A stretch of 64,000 nucleotides of DNA from Geosiphon pyriformis (lineage: Eukaryota > Glomeromycota > Glomeromycetes > Archaeosporales > Geosiphonaceae). Position 1 is the stretch's first letter, and each line of letters opens with the position of its first letter. The stretch covers positions 428,786 through 492,785 of the forward strand of contig JAAOMT010000664.1 in the NCBI GenBank assembly GCA_016748015.1. The letters run 5' to 3'. Of this stretch, positions 1-12,029 are shown in pieces. Both the position numbers and the translations under genes were made by a program. The notes under the pieces are model-generated. The model searched no databases and had not been told where the DNA came from. It saw nothing but the letters and a program-made list of their open reading frames with translations.

Positions 1-743
1 CAATTTCCTGTGTTTGCAGTTGGTTTGGTTATCAAAAATGCTCTTGAGAAAAATCGTGAACTTTGGTTGGTTCTCCAGAACATGTGTAAGGCCTATGATT
101 CTGTGGGTTGACATCACTTGGAGGCTAGCTTGTGTTGAATCAAACTGTGTGATAGGCTCATTGGATTCTTTGGCAGCATATATGGTGATAAGATTAATAG
201 AGTTATGACTGATTTCAGTCTTACTGATGAATACAGAGTGTGTGATGGATTGGATCAGGGTAAGGTCTTTTCACTTCTTCTTTGGAGAATTTTCTATGAT
301 CTCCTTCTGTATAAAGTCAAGAGACATGAGCATTTGTGTGGTTATCAAATTGACACTAAGTTGGTTGCAAGAACTAGTAGAATTGAGACTAGTGGCAGAT
401 TATCCTCTTTTTTTGCTGTTGGTGCATTTGTGGATAATACGATTTGGGTTAGTGATTGTCAAACATCAATGCAGTATACTTTGAATATTGCTAGTGAGTT
501 TTTTGCAATTAATAACATTTCTATCAACAATGAAAAAACTGTGGCCATTTCCATTAATTAAGGTATTAAGTCGTCTTCTTTGAGCATAAGTGGTCAGCCA
601 ATTTCAATAGCCAGGAAGGGTAAAGCTCATAGATACTTGGGTATTTTTCTGTTTACTGAAGGGTTGTCTAAGCCAAGTATGGCCAAAGCTCATTTTGATG
701 TGTGCTTTTTTGTTAATATAATACTAAAGAAGATTATTACCAA
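1..743 (+). pseudogene. LINE1 reverse transcriptase fragment, part 1 (cut by window edge and by a solo LTR)
   Basis: This is the reverse transcriptase of a non-LTR retrotransposon, entering the window already in the RT domain. Frame 1 carries the ALEKNRELWLVLQ, KAYDSVG and GLDQGKVFSLLLWRIFYD blocks typical of LINE RTs, then an F-V-D-N box at 427-438 and the HRYLGIFL block near 630. The catalytic box should be F-V-D-D; the second Asp is Asn (GAT to AAT), so the enzyme is dead. In-frame stops at about 112 (after DSVG, where Trp is expected) and 139 (probably an Arg CGA) break the frame further. The frame continues after the LTR at 1655: joining ACCAA to CAAGCAG restores the coding sense. Family resemblance to Rhizophagus LINEs is from memory. 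Confidence 0.85.
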
Positions 744-1654
744 TGTTACAGGTGATTATTTGGGGTCTCAAATCAAATAACAAACCCGTAACTTGGTGCT
801 CAATTGATATAATGTTGTTGGTAATATTTGAAGGTATTGTTATCTGAAGGTTTTGGTTGAGTCCTTTGTATAATGGACAGAGATTCAATAAGATTGATAG
901 TGGTTGTATTCTCAAGTTGTTTTCCCAATTTCTTTCTCAGCTTGGTGGCCAGATTTATTCTGGCAGTCGTGCCCTTTTGGTAAGCTATCTTATAATATAT
1001 AATTCTACCCTTATTTCTGGGTCTTTTACCAGGCTATCCATGATGTCAATAACTCAGCGCTTAATCCTTTTAATCAATTTAGTGAACAACAAAAGAAAAT
1101 AAAATAAAATAAAGAAAATAAAAGAAAATAAAGAAATAAGAAAATAAAATAAGAAATAAGTATCCTGTCAATAGCCATGATCAAAAGCTATTGTGCCAGC
1201 AGGTTAAGTAGTAGATAATAACATGGATTTGAAAATAATGGATAATTTCATTAATATGAGAGCGATTTCATTTCAAGTTATAGTATTCTATTTTTTGAAG
1301 GAAAGGTATTTAATAATTATGATTTTGCGAGTCTAATTGATTCTATGAGTCTAATTGACTCCGTGAATCAATTGACTCTAAGTCCCATTGACTAATTTTC
1401 TAACTTCTGATACTACTACTATATATACGTATTTGAGATTCTTTAATTTCTCAATTCTTCATGTCAGGAATCCTGGAATTCCTGGAATTCTGCAATTCCT
1501 TTGAGAGGAATCCTGGAATTCTGAAATTCTGTGATTCTTTGTGTAAAAATCCTACAATTCCTCTGAGAGGAATCCTGGAATTCCACATTTACTATGTCTA
1601 CCTATGATTGGCTAATTTATATGCTAATATACTTCCTATATTTTATGAGTAACA
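744..1654 (-). repeat. Solo LTR of the gypsy family inserted in LINE1
   Basis: About 911 bp, starting TGTTACAGGTGAT and ending ATGAGTAACA, the reverse complement of the LTRs seen in elements A-D. It carries the (reverse) GGAATTCC-rich array at about 1460-1580, the TATA-like stretch near 1420 and the hairpin region near 1190. It is flanked by a 4-bp imperfect target duplication, CCAA (740-743) and CTAA (1655-1658). No internal coding region is present, so it is a solo LTR left by LTR-LTR recombination. Confidence 0.85.
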
Positions 1655-3138
1655 CTAACAAGCAGTTCTCTTATTTGGTTTCAGCCATTTTACAGTCTAT
1701 TGTTAGCTACAGAACCCAGTTTAGTTTTGTTTCATTGGGAGTTTGCCACAAATAGGATGCTATGATTAGAAAGAGTCTTAAATCTAAGACACACTTGTCA
1801 CGTGATTTTCCAGTAGAAGCAGTGCATTATTCTTTATTATATGGCTTGAAGTTGTTTGAGCAATTGCAGTCAGAGTGTAAAGTAGTTGCCATGGTTTTAT
1901 TTGCCAATGCTTCTGGCGTTCTTGAACGTTTATTTAATTATAAATTTTTGGATTTGCAGGTTTTGGGTTGGGCTTTGATGAACCTTTTGCAGTTTTCTGT
2001 TAAGTTGCATATTAGTTTTGTAGACAATTTTTTGGCTGGTGTGGTCAAGATTTTTTTGGGTAATGAGCTGTCTTTAGCTAACAATTTGCTGAGTGCTTTC
2101 TGCAGTCTTGGTGTGTTTCCTGTATCTTTTGTGTTGAAAAATAATCTTTACTTTAGCTCAGTTTGTTTATTAAAACATTTTGGTATCACTTTTGGTAATA
2201 GACTATTGAATAAAAAAAGTCAGGTGATGGAATGGAAGATCTTCTGTCGTTGGAAGAAATTGGATCCGAGGAGTCCTATCCTTTTATGGTTTGTGACTGT
2301 TACAAAATTTTTGTTAGATATGGACTCTTCATTGGTTGTTTTTGCTGGGGCTGATCTTCTACCTGAGACAGATGTTCTGAATTCCTTAAAGTTCTCTGAT
2401 ATACAGAGTGAGTTGCACGAAATTTGGTCTAATTCGTTTGATGTCTACACAGATGGTTTGTTAAAAGACGCTGAGACTGCTGATGTTACTGGCATTGCAG
2501 CTGCATACTTTTCTTCTGTGAATCTAAGTGTTGGTGTTAGAGTTCGTGGTTTATTGTCTTCCACTCTGAGTTGCAGGTGGTTGCTTTGGTATTGGAGTGT
2601 GTCCCATCTTTTTGTGCTGTGGTATTGTATCTTAACAGCCAGGCTGCCATTGATGCATATGTGTTTGAAATGTATCTGGCTGTACCTGACTTTTGTGTTC
2701 TGTGCTGGATAGAAAGACATCACATTTTTAATTTAATTAGAGATAAAGATTTTGTCATAAATTGGGTAAAAGTCAAGAGCCATTTTGGGATTGTAGATAA
2801 TATGAAGGTGGATGCTGCTGCTGATTATGCTATGTGTTCTAAGTTTTCTTTGCCTGTTGGAGTGTGTAAATGTTTTTTGATGGCAGAAGACACAGTCATG
2901 TCTAACAATGCCCACTATTTTGTTAGAGATGTGCTTCGGTCTATTTGTCATGCTTGTTGGGAGGCTGATCCTGGCCAGGATGTTGTTCTGAGTAATTTGG
3001 TTAGGTGTGTGGACTGGGATGTCATGGCTAAGGTATGGCATCTTGACTCCTATATGCTTGTTGGTTTTACTAGTCAGGAATCTTCTGATTTGTGTACATA
3101 TCTGATGAAAGCTGTGCACTGACAGCTGTCTGTAGTGG
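1655..3138 (+). pseudogene. LINE1 part 2: RT C-terminal region and RNase H domain
   Basis: This continues the LINE1 polyprotein after the solo LTR. It contains the post-RT region (SYRTQFSFVSLGVC near 1705-1745, then a 316-residue open stretch from 1762) and an RNase H domain. RNase H landmarks are VYTDGLL near 2445, the ELQVV block near 2570 and LNSQAAIDA near 2635; the usual SDSQAA Asp is Asn here. The reading frame shifts near 2570, so the domain is split between two frames. It ends in LMKAVH followed by a TGA where an Arg codon is likely, and is then cut by gypsy element A at 3139. The frame resumes at 9087 with VRKKLYN, as expected for the intact family. Non-functional remnant. Confidence 0.85.
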
Positions 3139-4861
3139 TGTTACTCATAAAAATATAGGGAATATATATTAGCATAGTTATTAGCCAATCAGAAGTAGAC
3201 ATAGTAAAATGTGGAATTCCAGGATTTCTCTCAGGAATTGCAGGATTCCAGGAATTACAGAATTCTCACAAGGAATTGCAGAATTCCAGAATTCCAGGAT
3301 TCCTCTCAAAAGAATTGCAGGATTCCTGTTGTGAAGAATTGAGGAATTGAGGAATCTCAATTATGTATATATAGCAGTAGGATTAGAAGCTGAAAGAAGG
3401 ACCATCAAGTTTAGATTTCATCTAGACAACCTTCCAAACCCAATAAATAACTATTTGGTATCTCAAACCTAATTCCACTATTAACACTTCATGTTGATAG
3501 TAATTGATACTTAAACCCACTGGAACAATAGCTCTTAATTATGGCTATTGACAGTGTTATTCATAGAAATATAGGAAATATATTAGCATAATTATTAGCC
3601 AATCAGAAGTAAGCATAGTAAATGTGGAATTCCAGGATTCCTTTTAGGAATTGCAGGATTCCAGGAATTTCAGGATTCCCAACGAGGAATTGCAGGATTC
3701 CAGAATTCCAGAATTCCTTTCAAAGAAATCGCAGGATTCCAGAAATTCCAGGATTCCTGTCATAAAGAATCGAGGAATTGAAGAATCTCAATTATGTATA
3801 TATAGCAGTAGTATTAGAAACAGAAAAAACAGAATCGATACCACAGAATCTTTAGCTTAGAACCACAATCATTAAATAAATAATTATTTTATATCTCAAT
3901 CCACTCCCCACTATTAACCCTTCATATTGATAGTACTTGATACTTAACCATGCTGAAACAATAGCTTTTGATCACGACTATTAACAGGATACTAATCTGC
4001 AAATTGCCTTGGCTTATTTTTTTTCTTTCTTTATTTTCTTTTATTTCTCTTTCTTTATTTTATTTTGATTTGTTGTTGTATACTAATTGATTAAAGATTA
4101 AGCACTAAGTTATTGACGTCAAGGATAGTCTGGTAAAAGACCCAGAAATAAGGTTAGGATTTTATATATTATTGGATAGCTTACCAGAAGAGCATGACTG
4201 CCAGAATAAATCTGACCGCCAAGCTAAGAAAAAAATTGGGCATAATTGTGACTCCAAAAAAACTACTACCATCACCACTGAATCTCTGTCTATTATACAA
4301 AGGACTCAACCAAAACCTTCAGATCCATCAAAACCTTCAGATACAAAATCTTTAAATCACTATCAATGGCAATTAGCTTTGAGCACCAAGTTACAGGTTT
4401 GTTATTCAATTCCACAACAGAAATAATCACCTGTAACAACGGAATACTGACTTGCAAAATTGCCTTGGCTTATTTATGATTTTTTTTTATTTCTTTTTTT
4501 TATTTTATTTTATTTTTTATTTTATTGTTGTGTACTAATTGGTTGAATAAAGTGCTAGATTACTGACATCAAGGATTGCCTGGTAAAAGACCCCTGCAAG
4601 AGGGTAGAACACATACAGAAGATACAGAATACTTACCAGAGGATTACTGGTCATCACGCCAAAAGAAAAATTGATAGAATTGCGATTCTGGGAAGCTATA
4701 AATAAAACAACTATTGAATTTTTGTCTATTATACAAAGAACTCAAACTGAAACCTTCAGATACAAAACCTTCAGATTAATAACATCAACGCAAATAACTT
4801 TTAGCACCAAGTTATGGGTTTGTTATTTGATCCAACATCCCAAATAGTCACTCGTAACATT
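3139..4861 (+). repeat. 5' LTR of element A, split by a nested solo LTR
   Basis: The outer LTR runs 3139-3554 and 4439-4861. Without the insert it is about 835 bp and matches the 833-bp 3' LTR in content and order: TGTTACTCATA start, GGAATTCC-type array at about 3210-3350, TATATATAG at 3366-3374, AATAAATAA near 3441, hairpin region, T-rich tract, and TCACTCGTAACA end. Confidence 0.85.
3555..4438 (+). repeat. Solo LTR nested inside the 5' LTR of element A
   Basis: 884-bp LTR of the same family, starting TGTTATTCATAG and ending CACCTGTAACA. It sits inside the outer LTR at the CTATTGACGG position and is flanked by ACAG (3551-3554) and ACGG (4439-4442), a 4-bp duplication with one G-to-A change. 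It is therefore younger than element A. It has its own TATA-like stretch near 3797-3805. Confidence 0.85.
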
Positions 4862-4863
4862 TG

Positions 4864-4881
4864 GTGCTTCCTGTAAGGTAT
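4864..4881 (+). other. Primer binding site of element A
   Basis: TGGTGCTTCCTGTAAGG begins two bases after the LTR end. In the better-preserved copies it reads TGGTGCTCCCTGTGAG, the complement of a tRNA 3' end (acceptor AGGGAGC, discriminator A, then CCA). The tRNA identity cannot be told from the window. Confidence 0.7.
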
Positions 4882-4920
4882 AATCTTACAGAGAACCAGC
4901 ACTAACAACTCCATCCAAAA

Positions 4921-6835
4921 GTGGCAGAATCAAAAAACATTAGAGCAAACCATCTAAGATTCATGAAATCCTTATTTCAACATTACTGTCAACATTTGGA
5001 ATTAACTTATAATCACATATCAGCAGAATCAGCTTTCAATTTCTATGTCAATAAAAAGATTGCCTATCTGTTGGAAACATCCGTGAATATTAAATTAGTG
5101 AGAGAAACTTTTTACAATGAATTAATTCAAAACACCAGCCTACCCACAAATCATAATTTTGTATCCATCATCACTGAGATCAACAAAGAAATTGAACACC
5201 ACACACAGCAAAGATACCCAATTACTTACACAAGTAAAGACAAAGAAAAACTACAAACACCAGCAGTAACACCTCAAAGGATACAACCACCCACTTGGAA
5301 GAAAACTAGGGTTGAGTTACCAAACAATCCATCCTACTACTATACCCCTAGAAGTGCCATCAATATATCATCAACAGATGTGTCCACATCAAATATGACA
5401 TCAGCATTTGGACGTTTTACATTCCAAAGTAAACAAAAAAAAGAGGATCTATTAGGATTATACAGCGAGTATTTTGAAGGATTTAAATCTTTGATTACTA
5501 ATGCCATCAGGATTTTAATCACTGCTACCTCAACTGAATTTCAGAATCGTGAGTCCTTGGGAAATTACTGAATCGGAAGGAAAACAAGAAATAGAAGAAA
5601 AAAAATCTGAAGATCAAGAATTTACTTACCAAAACCCGATCCTAGAAAACCCAGAAATTAAAACCCCAAACTTTCAAACCCAGTCCAATTTAGACAATTC
5701 AGAAAACAATATTCTAAATATTCAAACCCCATCAAATCAGAACAATCCAAACTCCAAAATAATTAATCAACACTTACCTCCAGTTATCATCATCAATCAA
5801 CCACCTGTTGAACTAATTGGCCAGCCCATCCAACCACCGAACCAACAAAATCAACAACCACCACCAGTACTGCCCTAACAACAACAACTTCTACCACCAC
5901 AGCAACAACAAATGACTTATGTACTCATCGCAAAACTTGACAAATTTAACAGTAAAGAAGACGATGCCCAAGTCTGGTTAAATGACGTAGCCAAAGCCAT
6001 TACAGCCAATAATTGGGATAATGCTAGAGCGATGCAAGTGATCCCTTACTTTTTCCAGGATACTGCTGATGCATGATATTAAAGTCTCGCTATCAAATCC
6101 TAAAATTTTAATGGATTCAAAACTGAATTCTTGTGGTACTTTAGTAACAATAATAGTATCAACAAATTAGCCAACACCTTTATAATGATCAGACAAGGAG
6201 ATACTAAAGCAGTCATTACCTACTTGGGATACTTCTATAAAAATCTACACCAAATACAAGCCATCCAAGCCAACTATTTCACAGCACCACAGATTTTAAA
6301 TTAATTTATTAGAGAATTGCACAGTAGCCTCCTACAATGAGTATGTCCAATGCACTCAGTAGACCTTCCAACCACAGTCACCTATGCAAGGGATTTTGAA
6401 GCAGTTGAACTAAAAGCTAATCACACTCAAGCTGTGAATTTAGCAATGAATGGATCATTTGAATTGAATTCCTAATTGAAGCAATTCAGTGATTCAATTA
6501 ATCAGAAATTAGAGAGATACTTAGCTGACAATCACACAATTTATCAATCTCCTCAACAGCATAACAATCAGAGAAATGCAAATCGTTTCCAAAATCAGTC
6601 ACATCTATTGTCATCATCCAATCAGTCATGGCAGTTAGAGACATGTGTTTGCCACAACTGTGGTAAACAAGGGCACATCAAAGCCAACTGCCATACTTAC
6701 AGCAATCCACGATCGGAAAATCAATATAGAAACCCTGATTACTGGTTCCAAACTCCGAACCATCACCCGAATCAAAACCAATACCAACCCACTTACCTGT
6801 CTATGACACACCAACCAATTTATTAGCTGCCAGTT
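4921..6835 (+). pseudogene. Element A gag (capsid-like and CCHC nucleocapsid), broken
   Basis: Gag of a gypsy element, forming the virus-like particle and binding RNA. The N-terminal part (4921-5571) starts at a conserved GTG-GCA-GAA with no upstream ATG, and contains LLETSVNIKLVRETFY and HHTQQRYPITY blocks shared with copies B, C and D. A Pro/Gln-rich stretch follows, in another frame from 5549 to 5878. The retrotransposon gag core lies at about 5915-6475. A zinc knuckle C-x2-C-x4-H-x4-C (CHNCGKQGHIKANC) is at 6650-6691. In-frame stops include TAA at 5876-5878, and TGA (6074-6076) and TAA (6080-6082) where sister copies encode Trp and Gln. The C-terminal part is Gln/Tyr repeats. Not functional. 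Confidence 0.85.
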
Positions 6836-7081
6836 TATCAAACTTCAGTTTATCAACTGCCACCACAAGCAATTTATCAGGCACAGCCACAAGTAATATA
6901 TTAACCACAGCCACCAGCAATCTATCAAACACCCACTATTCAAACACTACCAGCAAACCCAGCTCAAATGACATCAGGGAACCCAAGATTGAGGATCACC
7001 CAAAACTGGAGATCAGCAATAGTTGTACATCAACTAATCCTTAGCTCTTCTCACCAATAATCAGGATCTCATCAGTAAAAT

Positions 7082-7935
7082 TTGGGCACCGGTCCCACCC
7101 AAAACCCAAATTTCCAACACTATTTAAGCCTTCTAATAATTCCAGAAGATGCCACCTCCAGCAATCAGGGAATCGAACAACAACAACCACCTATCAATAA
7201 TATCCCATCTGCTACAATCACTGAAAATGAATCTTTGGATGCTATTTTTCTATTCGAACTGGAGGAATCATCAGATACACCATTATTCAGTGGAGCAGCA
7301 CTTGAAGAAAAACTGATTATGGCCATGTACACTAATGCCAAGATTGATGGCCACTTCATTAAATTAATTTTTGACAGTGGTTCAGCAGGCAGCATCATCA
7401 CACAACAACTCATGGATCAATTAGGTTGCCAAGTTGATCATGCTGCCAGCACCAGAATTATCACCACGGATGGAGCCACCAAAATCCCAATTGGCAAAAT
7501 TGATGACTTCCTAATTGAAGTCAATGGCATCATAGTACCCATCAAAGTTCTGGTAATAGAAGCCACTCAATACCAAGTGTTAATTAATAATGACTGGCTA
7601 TCTAAAACCAATGCCATGCTTGATTGGACAACTCAAGAACTAGTACTTAGCCAGAATGGTTGACACACGCAAGTTCCAGCAACGTGTGGCCATTTCAAAC
7701 CCAACAATGTCAGGACAACAACACTGCTTATCAAATTTAAAGAAAAAGAAAACAAACCAACATGGGAAGTGTATCAAGTATTATGGGCTGATATCGACTA
7801 CAACAAACTGCTGCCAATACTTTCTTGGGACAACAACGACAATGGGAAAAGAAAACAAAGAGCAGAACTTACCTGGGAAACAGATAACCTGACTTGGACT
7901 AATAATGATGAACTGACATTAATCTGGGAATAGAA
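7082..7935 (+). pseudogene. Element A retropepsin and post-protease remnant
   Basis: Aspartic protease domain of a gypsy polyprotein, which cleaves Gag-Pol. The open stretch 7082-7663 has the catalytic LIFDSGSAGSIIT block at about 7365-7403, then IGKIDDFLIEV, VPIKVLVIEATQYQ and NDWLSKT, the usual order of a retroelement protease with its flap and C-terminal strand. The Asp-Ser-Gly triad is intact. Downstream, 7656-7935 encodes the short region with WEVYQVLWADIDYN-type repeats found before the Cys-rich module in the other copies. The element is then truncated by the internal deletion. Two TAA codons just upstream (near 7058 and 7078), each next to a Gln codon, cut it off from gag. Confidence 0.85.
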
Positions 7936-7944
7936 AGAAAACAA

Positions 7945-8240
7945 AGTGATTATTTGACACCAGAATACTACAACAATTAGAACATTTTGTGAAAAAAAAC
8001 AACTTATTTATACAGGCCCAAGCCATATACCAAATACACACAGCATTTTAGGATCAACTAGAAATCTTACTCAACAAAGCAATAGACATGGTTACCAGTA
8101 ATCAATTAAGAAAAATCACCAATGCTCAATTTAAAGAATTACAGACTCAAATAACACAAGTAATTCTCAAAAATAAAATTCAGAAAATACTTCAAGAAGA
8201 GGAATTAACAAAGTTAAATTTCGATGGAGCTCAATATTAA
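7945..8240 (+). pseudogene. Element A: C-terminal half of the extra 3' ORF
   Basis: In the frame beginning FDTRILQQLEHFV, this stretch matches the C-terminal half of the 3' accessory ORF of copies B and C: ILLNKAIDMV, NQLRKITNAQF, TQVILKN, ending FDGAQY and stop. One TAA (near 8049) sits where the copies have Gln. The part encoding RT to integrase and the first half of this ORF is deleted. Function unknown. Confidence 0.75.
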
Positions 8241-8324
8241 AAGGAGAGAATAATGTTACTCATAGAAATATAGGGAATATATATTAGCATAGTTATTAAC
8301 CAATCAGAAGTAAACATAGTAAAA

Positions 8325-8489
8325 TGTGGAATTTCAGGATTCCTCTCAGGAATTGCAAGATTCCAGGAATTACAGAATTCTCACAAAGAATCGCAGGATT
8401 CCAGAATTCCAGAATTCCTCTCAAAGGAATTGTAGGATTCCTGTTGTGAAGAATTGAGAAATTGAGAAATCTTAATTATGTATATATAG
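8325..8489 (+). promoter_or_regulatory. LTR U3 promoter region: GGAATTCC-type array plus TATA box
   Basis: About 120 bp of imperfect GGATTCC / GGAATTGCAGG / CAGAATTCC units run directly into TATGTATATATAGCAG. The same order is seen in every LTR of the window. The TATA-like box and the AATAAATAA about 75 bp downstream fit a short R region. Promoter role is inferred from position. Confidence 0.55.
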
Positions 8490-8592
8490 CAGTAGGATTA
8501 GAAGCTGAAAGAAAAACCATCAAGTTTAGATTTCATCTAGACAATCTTCCAAACCCAATAAATAACTATTTGGTATCTTAAACCTAATTCCA

Positions 8593-8665
8593 CTATCAAC
8601 ACTCCATGTTGATAGTAATTGATACTTAAACCCACTAGAACAATAGCTCTTAATCATGGCTATTG
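8593..8665 (+). other. Two adjacent stem-loops in the LTR (R/U5 part)
   Basis: CTATCAACA (8593-8601) and TGTTGATAG (8607-8615) pair perfectly over 9 bp with a 5-base loop. CAATAGC (8641-8647) and GCTATTG (8659-8665) pair over 7 bp. Both inverted repeats recur in the other LTRs. Confidence 0.6.
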
Positions 8666-9086
8666 ATGGGATACTGACTTGCAAAATCGCCTTGGCTTAT
8701 TCATGATTTTTTTTTATTTCTTTTCTTTATTTTATTTTATTTTTGATTTTATTGTTGTGCACTAATTGGTTGAATAAAGTGTTAGATTACTGACATCAAG
8801 GATTGTCTGGTAAAAGACCCCTGCAAAAGAGTAGAACACATACAGAAGATACAGAATACTTACTAGAAGATTACTGGTCATCATGCCGAGAGAAGAATTG
8901 ACAGAATTGTGATTCTGAGAAGCTACAGATAAAACAATTATTGAATCTTTGTCCATTATACAAAGAACTCAAACCAAAACCTTCAGATACAAAACCTTCA
9001 GATTAATAACATCAATGTGAATAACTTTTAGTATCAAGTTATGGGTTTGTTATTTGATCCAACACCCCAAATAGTCACTCATAATA

Positions 9087-9820
9087 GCAGTTAGGAAAAA
9101 ATTGTATAATAGGAGGTACTCTGGTGTATTGTGTTTATTGTGTGGTGAGGTGAAAGTGCCTGATTATGTTTTTATGTGTGTATCAGATGCTGGGGTTTGA
9201 AAAGAGGTTTTGGCTGAAACTTTTGCATTTTGGACTTCTTTGTTGGGTGTCGTCAGCCTGGCTTCTTCTGCTGTTTTGCGGGATCTTGGTCGGTGCTTTT
9301 TGGATGTTGGTCTGTATTCAGTTTTATGCAAGGGGTTTGTGCTTAAAAACTGGTGTGAAGAAGCTGTCTATGTTTTTGATGGGAAAGAGGAGGCTTTCTA
9401 CATAATTGTTTGATTTATTCGGCAGTTTGCTGAGTTGCATTACTCTAAAATTTGGCTGATAAGATGTAAACATAAGACGGAGATGGAAAGAGCAGGCTTG
9501 ATGGGTGATGATGAAGTGGTTTCAGGTTTGTTACACTGTGTTGGGTCTTTACTGTCAGAGAGGGTAGTTAAGATGCTTGGTATCATTGAGTCTTTTGTGA
9601 TTAGTTTTGGCCAGTAGTGGTTATGTTCCTTTTTTACCAGTTTAGATTGTAACTCTTGTGTTGTTTTAGGTGTATAATGTTGCCTTGTCTGGCCTGAGTG
9701 GCTAGCCACATGTAGAAAATACATGAATCACATCTAGTTTTAATTACTTAGTCTGATTTTGTATACTAGATAGTGTTTGGGTTTTACTCATTAAATAAAA
9801 AAAAATAAAAAATAAAAATT
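9087..9820 (+). pseudogene. LINE1 part 3: C-terminal zinc-finger region and 3' tail
   Basis: This resumes the LINE1 protein after element A: VRKKLYN, then LCLLCGEVKVPDYVF (a C-x2-C cysteine pair of the kind seen after RNase H in such LINEs), LAETFAFWTSLLG, LYSVLCKGFVLKNWC and a final ESFVISFGQ near 9605. A TGA near 9202 and another stop near 9412 break the frame. The 3' tail (about 9690-9820) carries CACATGTAGAAAATACATG and ends TTAAATAAAAAA, then runs into TTA repeats. The same tail motif ends LINE2 and LINE3, so it marks the true LINE 3' end. Confidence 0.8.
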
Positions 9821-11145
<1,325 letters not shown>

Positions 11146-12016
11146 TGTTACAGGTAACTATTTCTGGTGTTGGATTAGATAACAAACCTGTAACTTGGTG
11201 CTCAAATCTAGTCGCAGTTGATAGTGATCTGAAGGTTTGTGTCTGACAGATTTGTATTCGAAGAGTTTGGTTAAGTTCTTTGTATAATAGACAGAAATTC
11301 AATGATAATAGTTTTATCCATAGCTTCTCGAAACTGCAGTTTTGTCAATTTCTTTTTCAGCTTAATGGCCAGTATTCCTCTTGGTAAGCTATCCTTAATT
11401 GAGTGTTCTATCCTTATTTCTGGGTCTTTTACCAGTCACATTTATCCTAACATCAGTACTCCACATGTTAATCCTCAATAGAATTAGTAAACAACAATAA
11501 AATCAAAGCAAGAAATAAAGAAAAAAAAAGAAAATAAAGAAAAAAAAGAAATAAGCCAAGGCAATTTGCAAATTAGTATTCTGTCAATAGCCATGATCAA
11601 GAGCTATTGTTTTAGTGTAGTTAAGTATTAATTACTATTAACATGAAGTGTTGATGGTGGCAGCAGGTTTGAGATAACAAACAGTTATTTATTTGTGGTT
11701 TGGAAGTTGTTTAGATAAAATCTAAACTGAGAGGTCTGTCTTTTTTAGCTTCTAATCCTACTGCTATATATACATAATTGAGATTCCTCAATTCCTCAAT
11801 TCTTTACAACAGAAATCTTGGGATTCCTGGAATTCTACAATTCCTTTAAGAAGAATTCTGGAATTCTGAAATCCTGCGATTCTTTGTGAAAATCCTGTAA
11901 TTCCTGAAATCTTGCAATTCCTGAGAGGAATCCTAAAATTCTACATTTTACTATATCTACTTCTGATTAGTTAATAACTATGCTAATATATATTCTCTAT
12001 ATTTCTATGGGTAACA
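11146..12016 (-). repeat. Array B LTR 1 (3' end of copy 1)
   Basis: 871 bp, bounded by TGTTACAGGTAAC and GGGTAACA on the plus strand. In minus-strand sense it has the GGAATTCC-type array, TATA-like box (near 11770) and hairpin region. On its internal side lies the purine tract AAAAGGAGAGAATAA (12017-12031, minus). Confidence 0.85.
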
Positions 12017-12029
12017 TTATTCTCTCCTT

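Larger units (their letters stand above)
3139..9086 (+). mobile_element. Ty3/gypsy element A, internally deleted (no pol), inserted in LINE1
   Basis: The element is delimited by two LTRs in direct orientation: 5' LTR 3139-4861 (interrupted) and 3' LTR 8254-9086. A primer binding site follows the 5' LTR, and a purine-rich tract (AAAAGGAGAGAATAA) precedes the 3' LTR. The internal part is only 3.4 kb: gag, retropepsin, a short post-protease stretch, then directly the end of the extra 3' ORF. Cys-rich module, dUTPase, RT, RNase H and integrase are missing. The junction lies near 7925-7950. Flanks are GTGG (3135-3138) and GCAG (9087-9090), a plausible decayed 4-bp duplication. Removing the element restores the LINE1 protein frame, so the insertion call is firm. 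Several in-frame stops make it non-autonomous. Confidence 0.88.
8254..9086 (+). repeat. 3' LTR of element A
   Basis: 833-bp LTR, the cleanest full-length plus-strand copy in the left block. It starts TGTTACTCATAG and ends TCACTCATAATA, where the sister LTRs end TCACTCGTAACA; the two differences are G-to-A and C-to-T. It contains the GGAATTCC/AGGATTCC array (about 8325-8450), a TATA-like box (8481-8489), AATAAATAA near 8559 and two adjacent inverted repeats (8593-8665). Confidence 0.88.

Noticed and set aside
3651-3860. 69-codon frame rich in Arg, Ile, Pro and Ser
   Set aside because: It is a translation of the GGAATTCC-type array in the LTR and is not kept in other copies.
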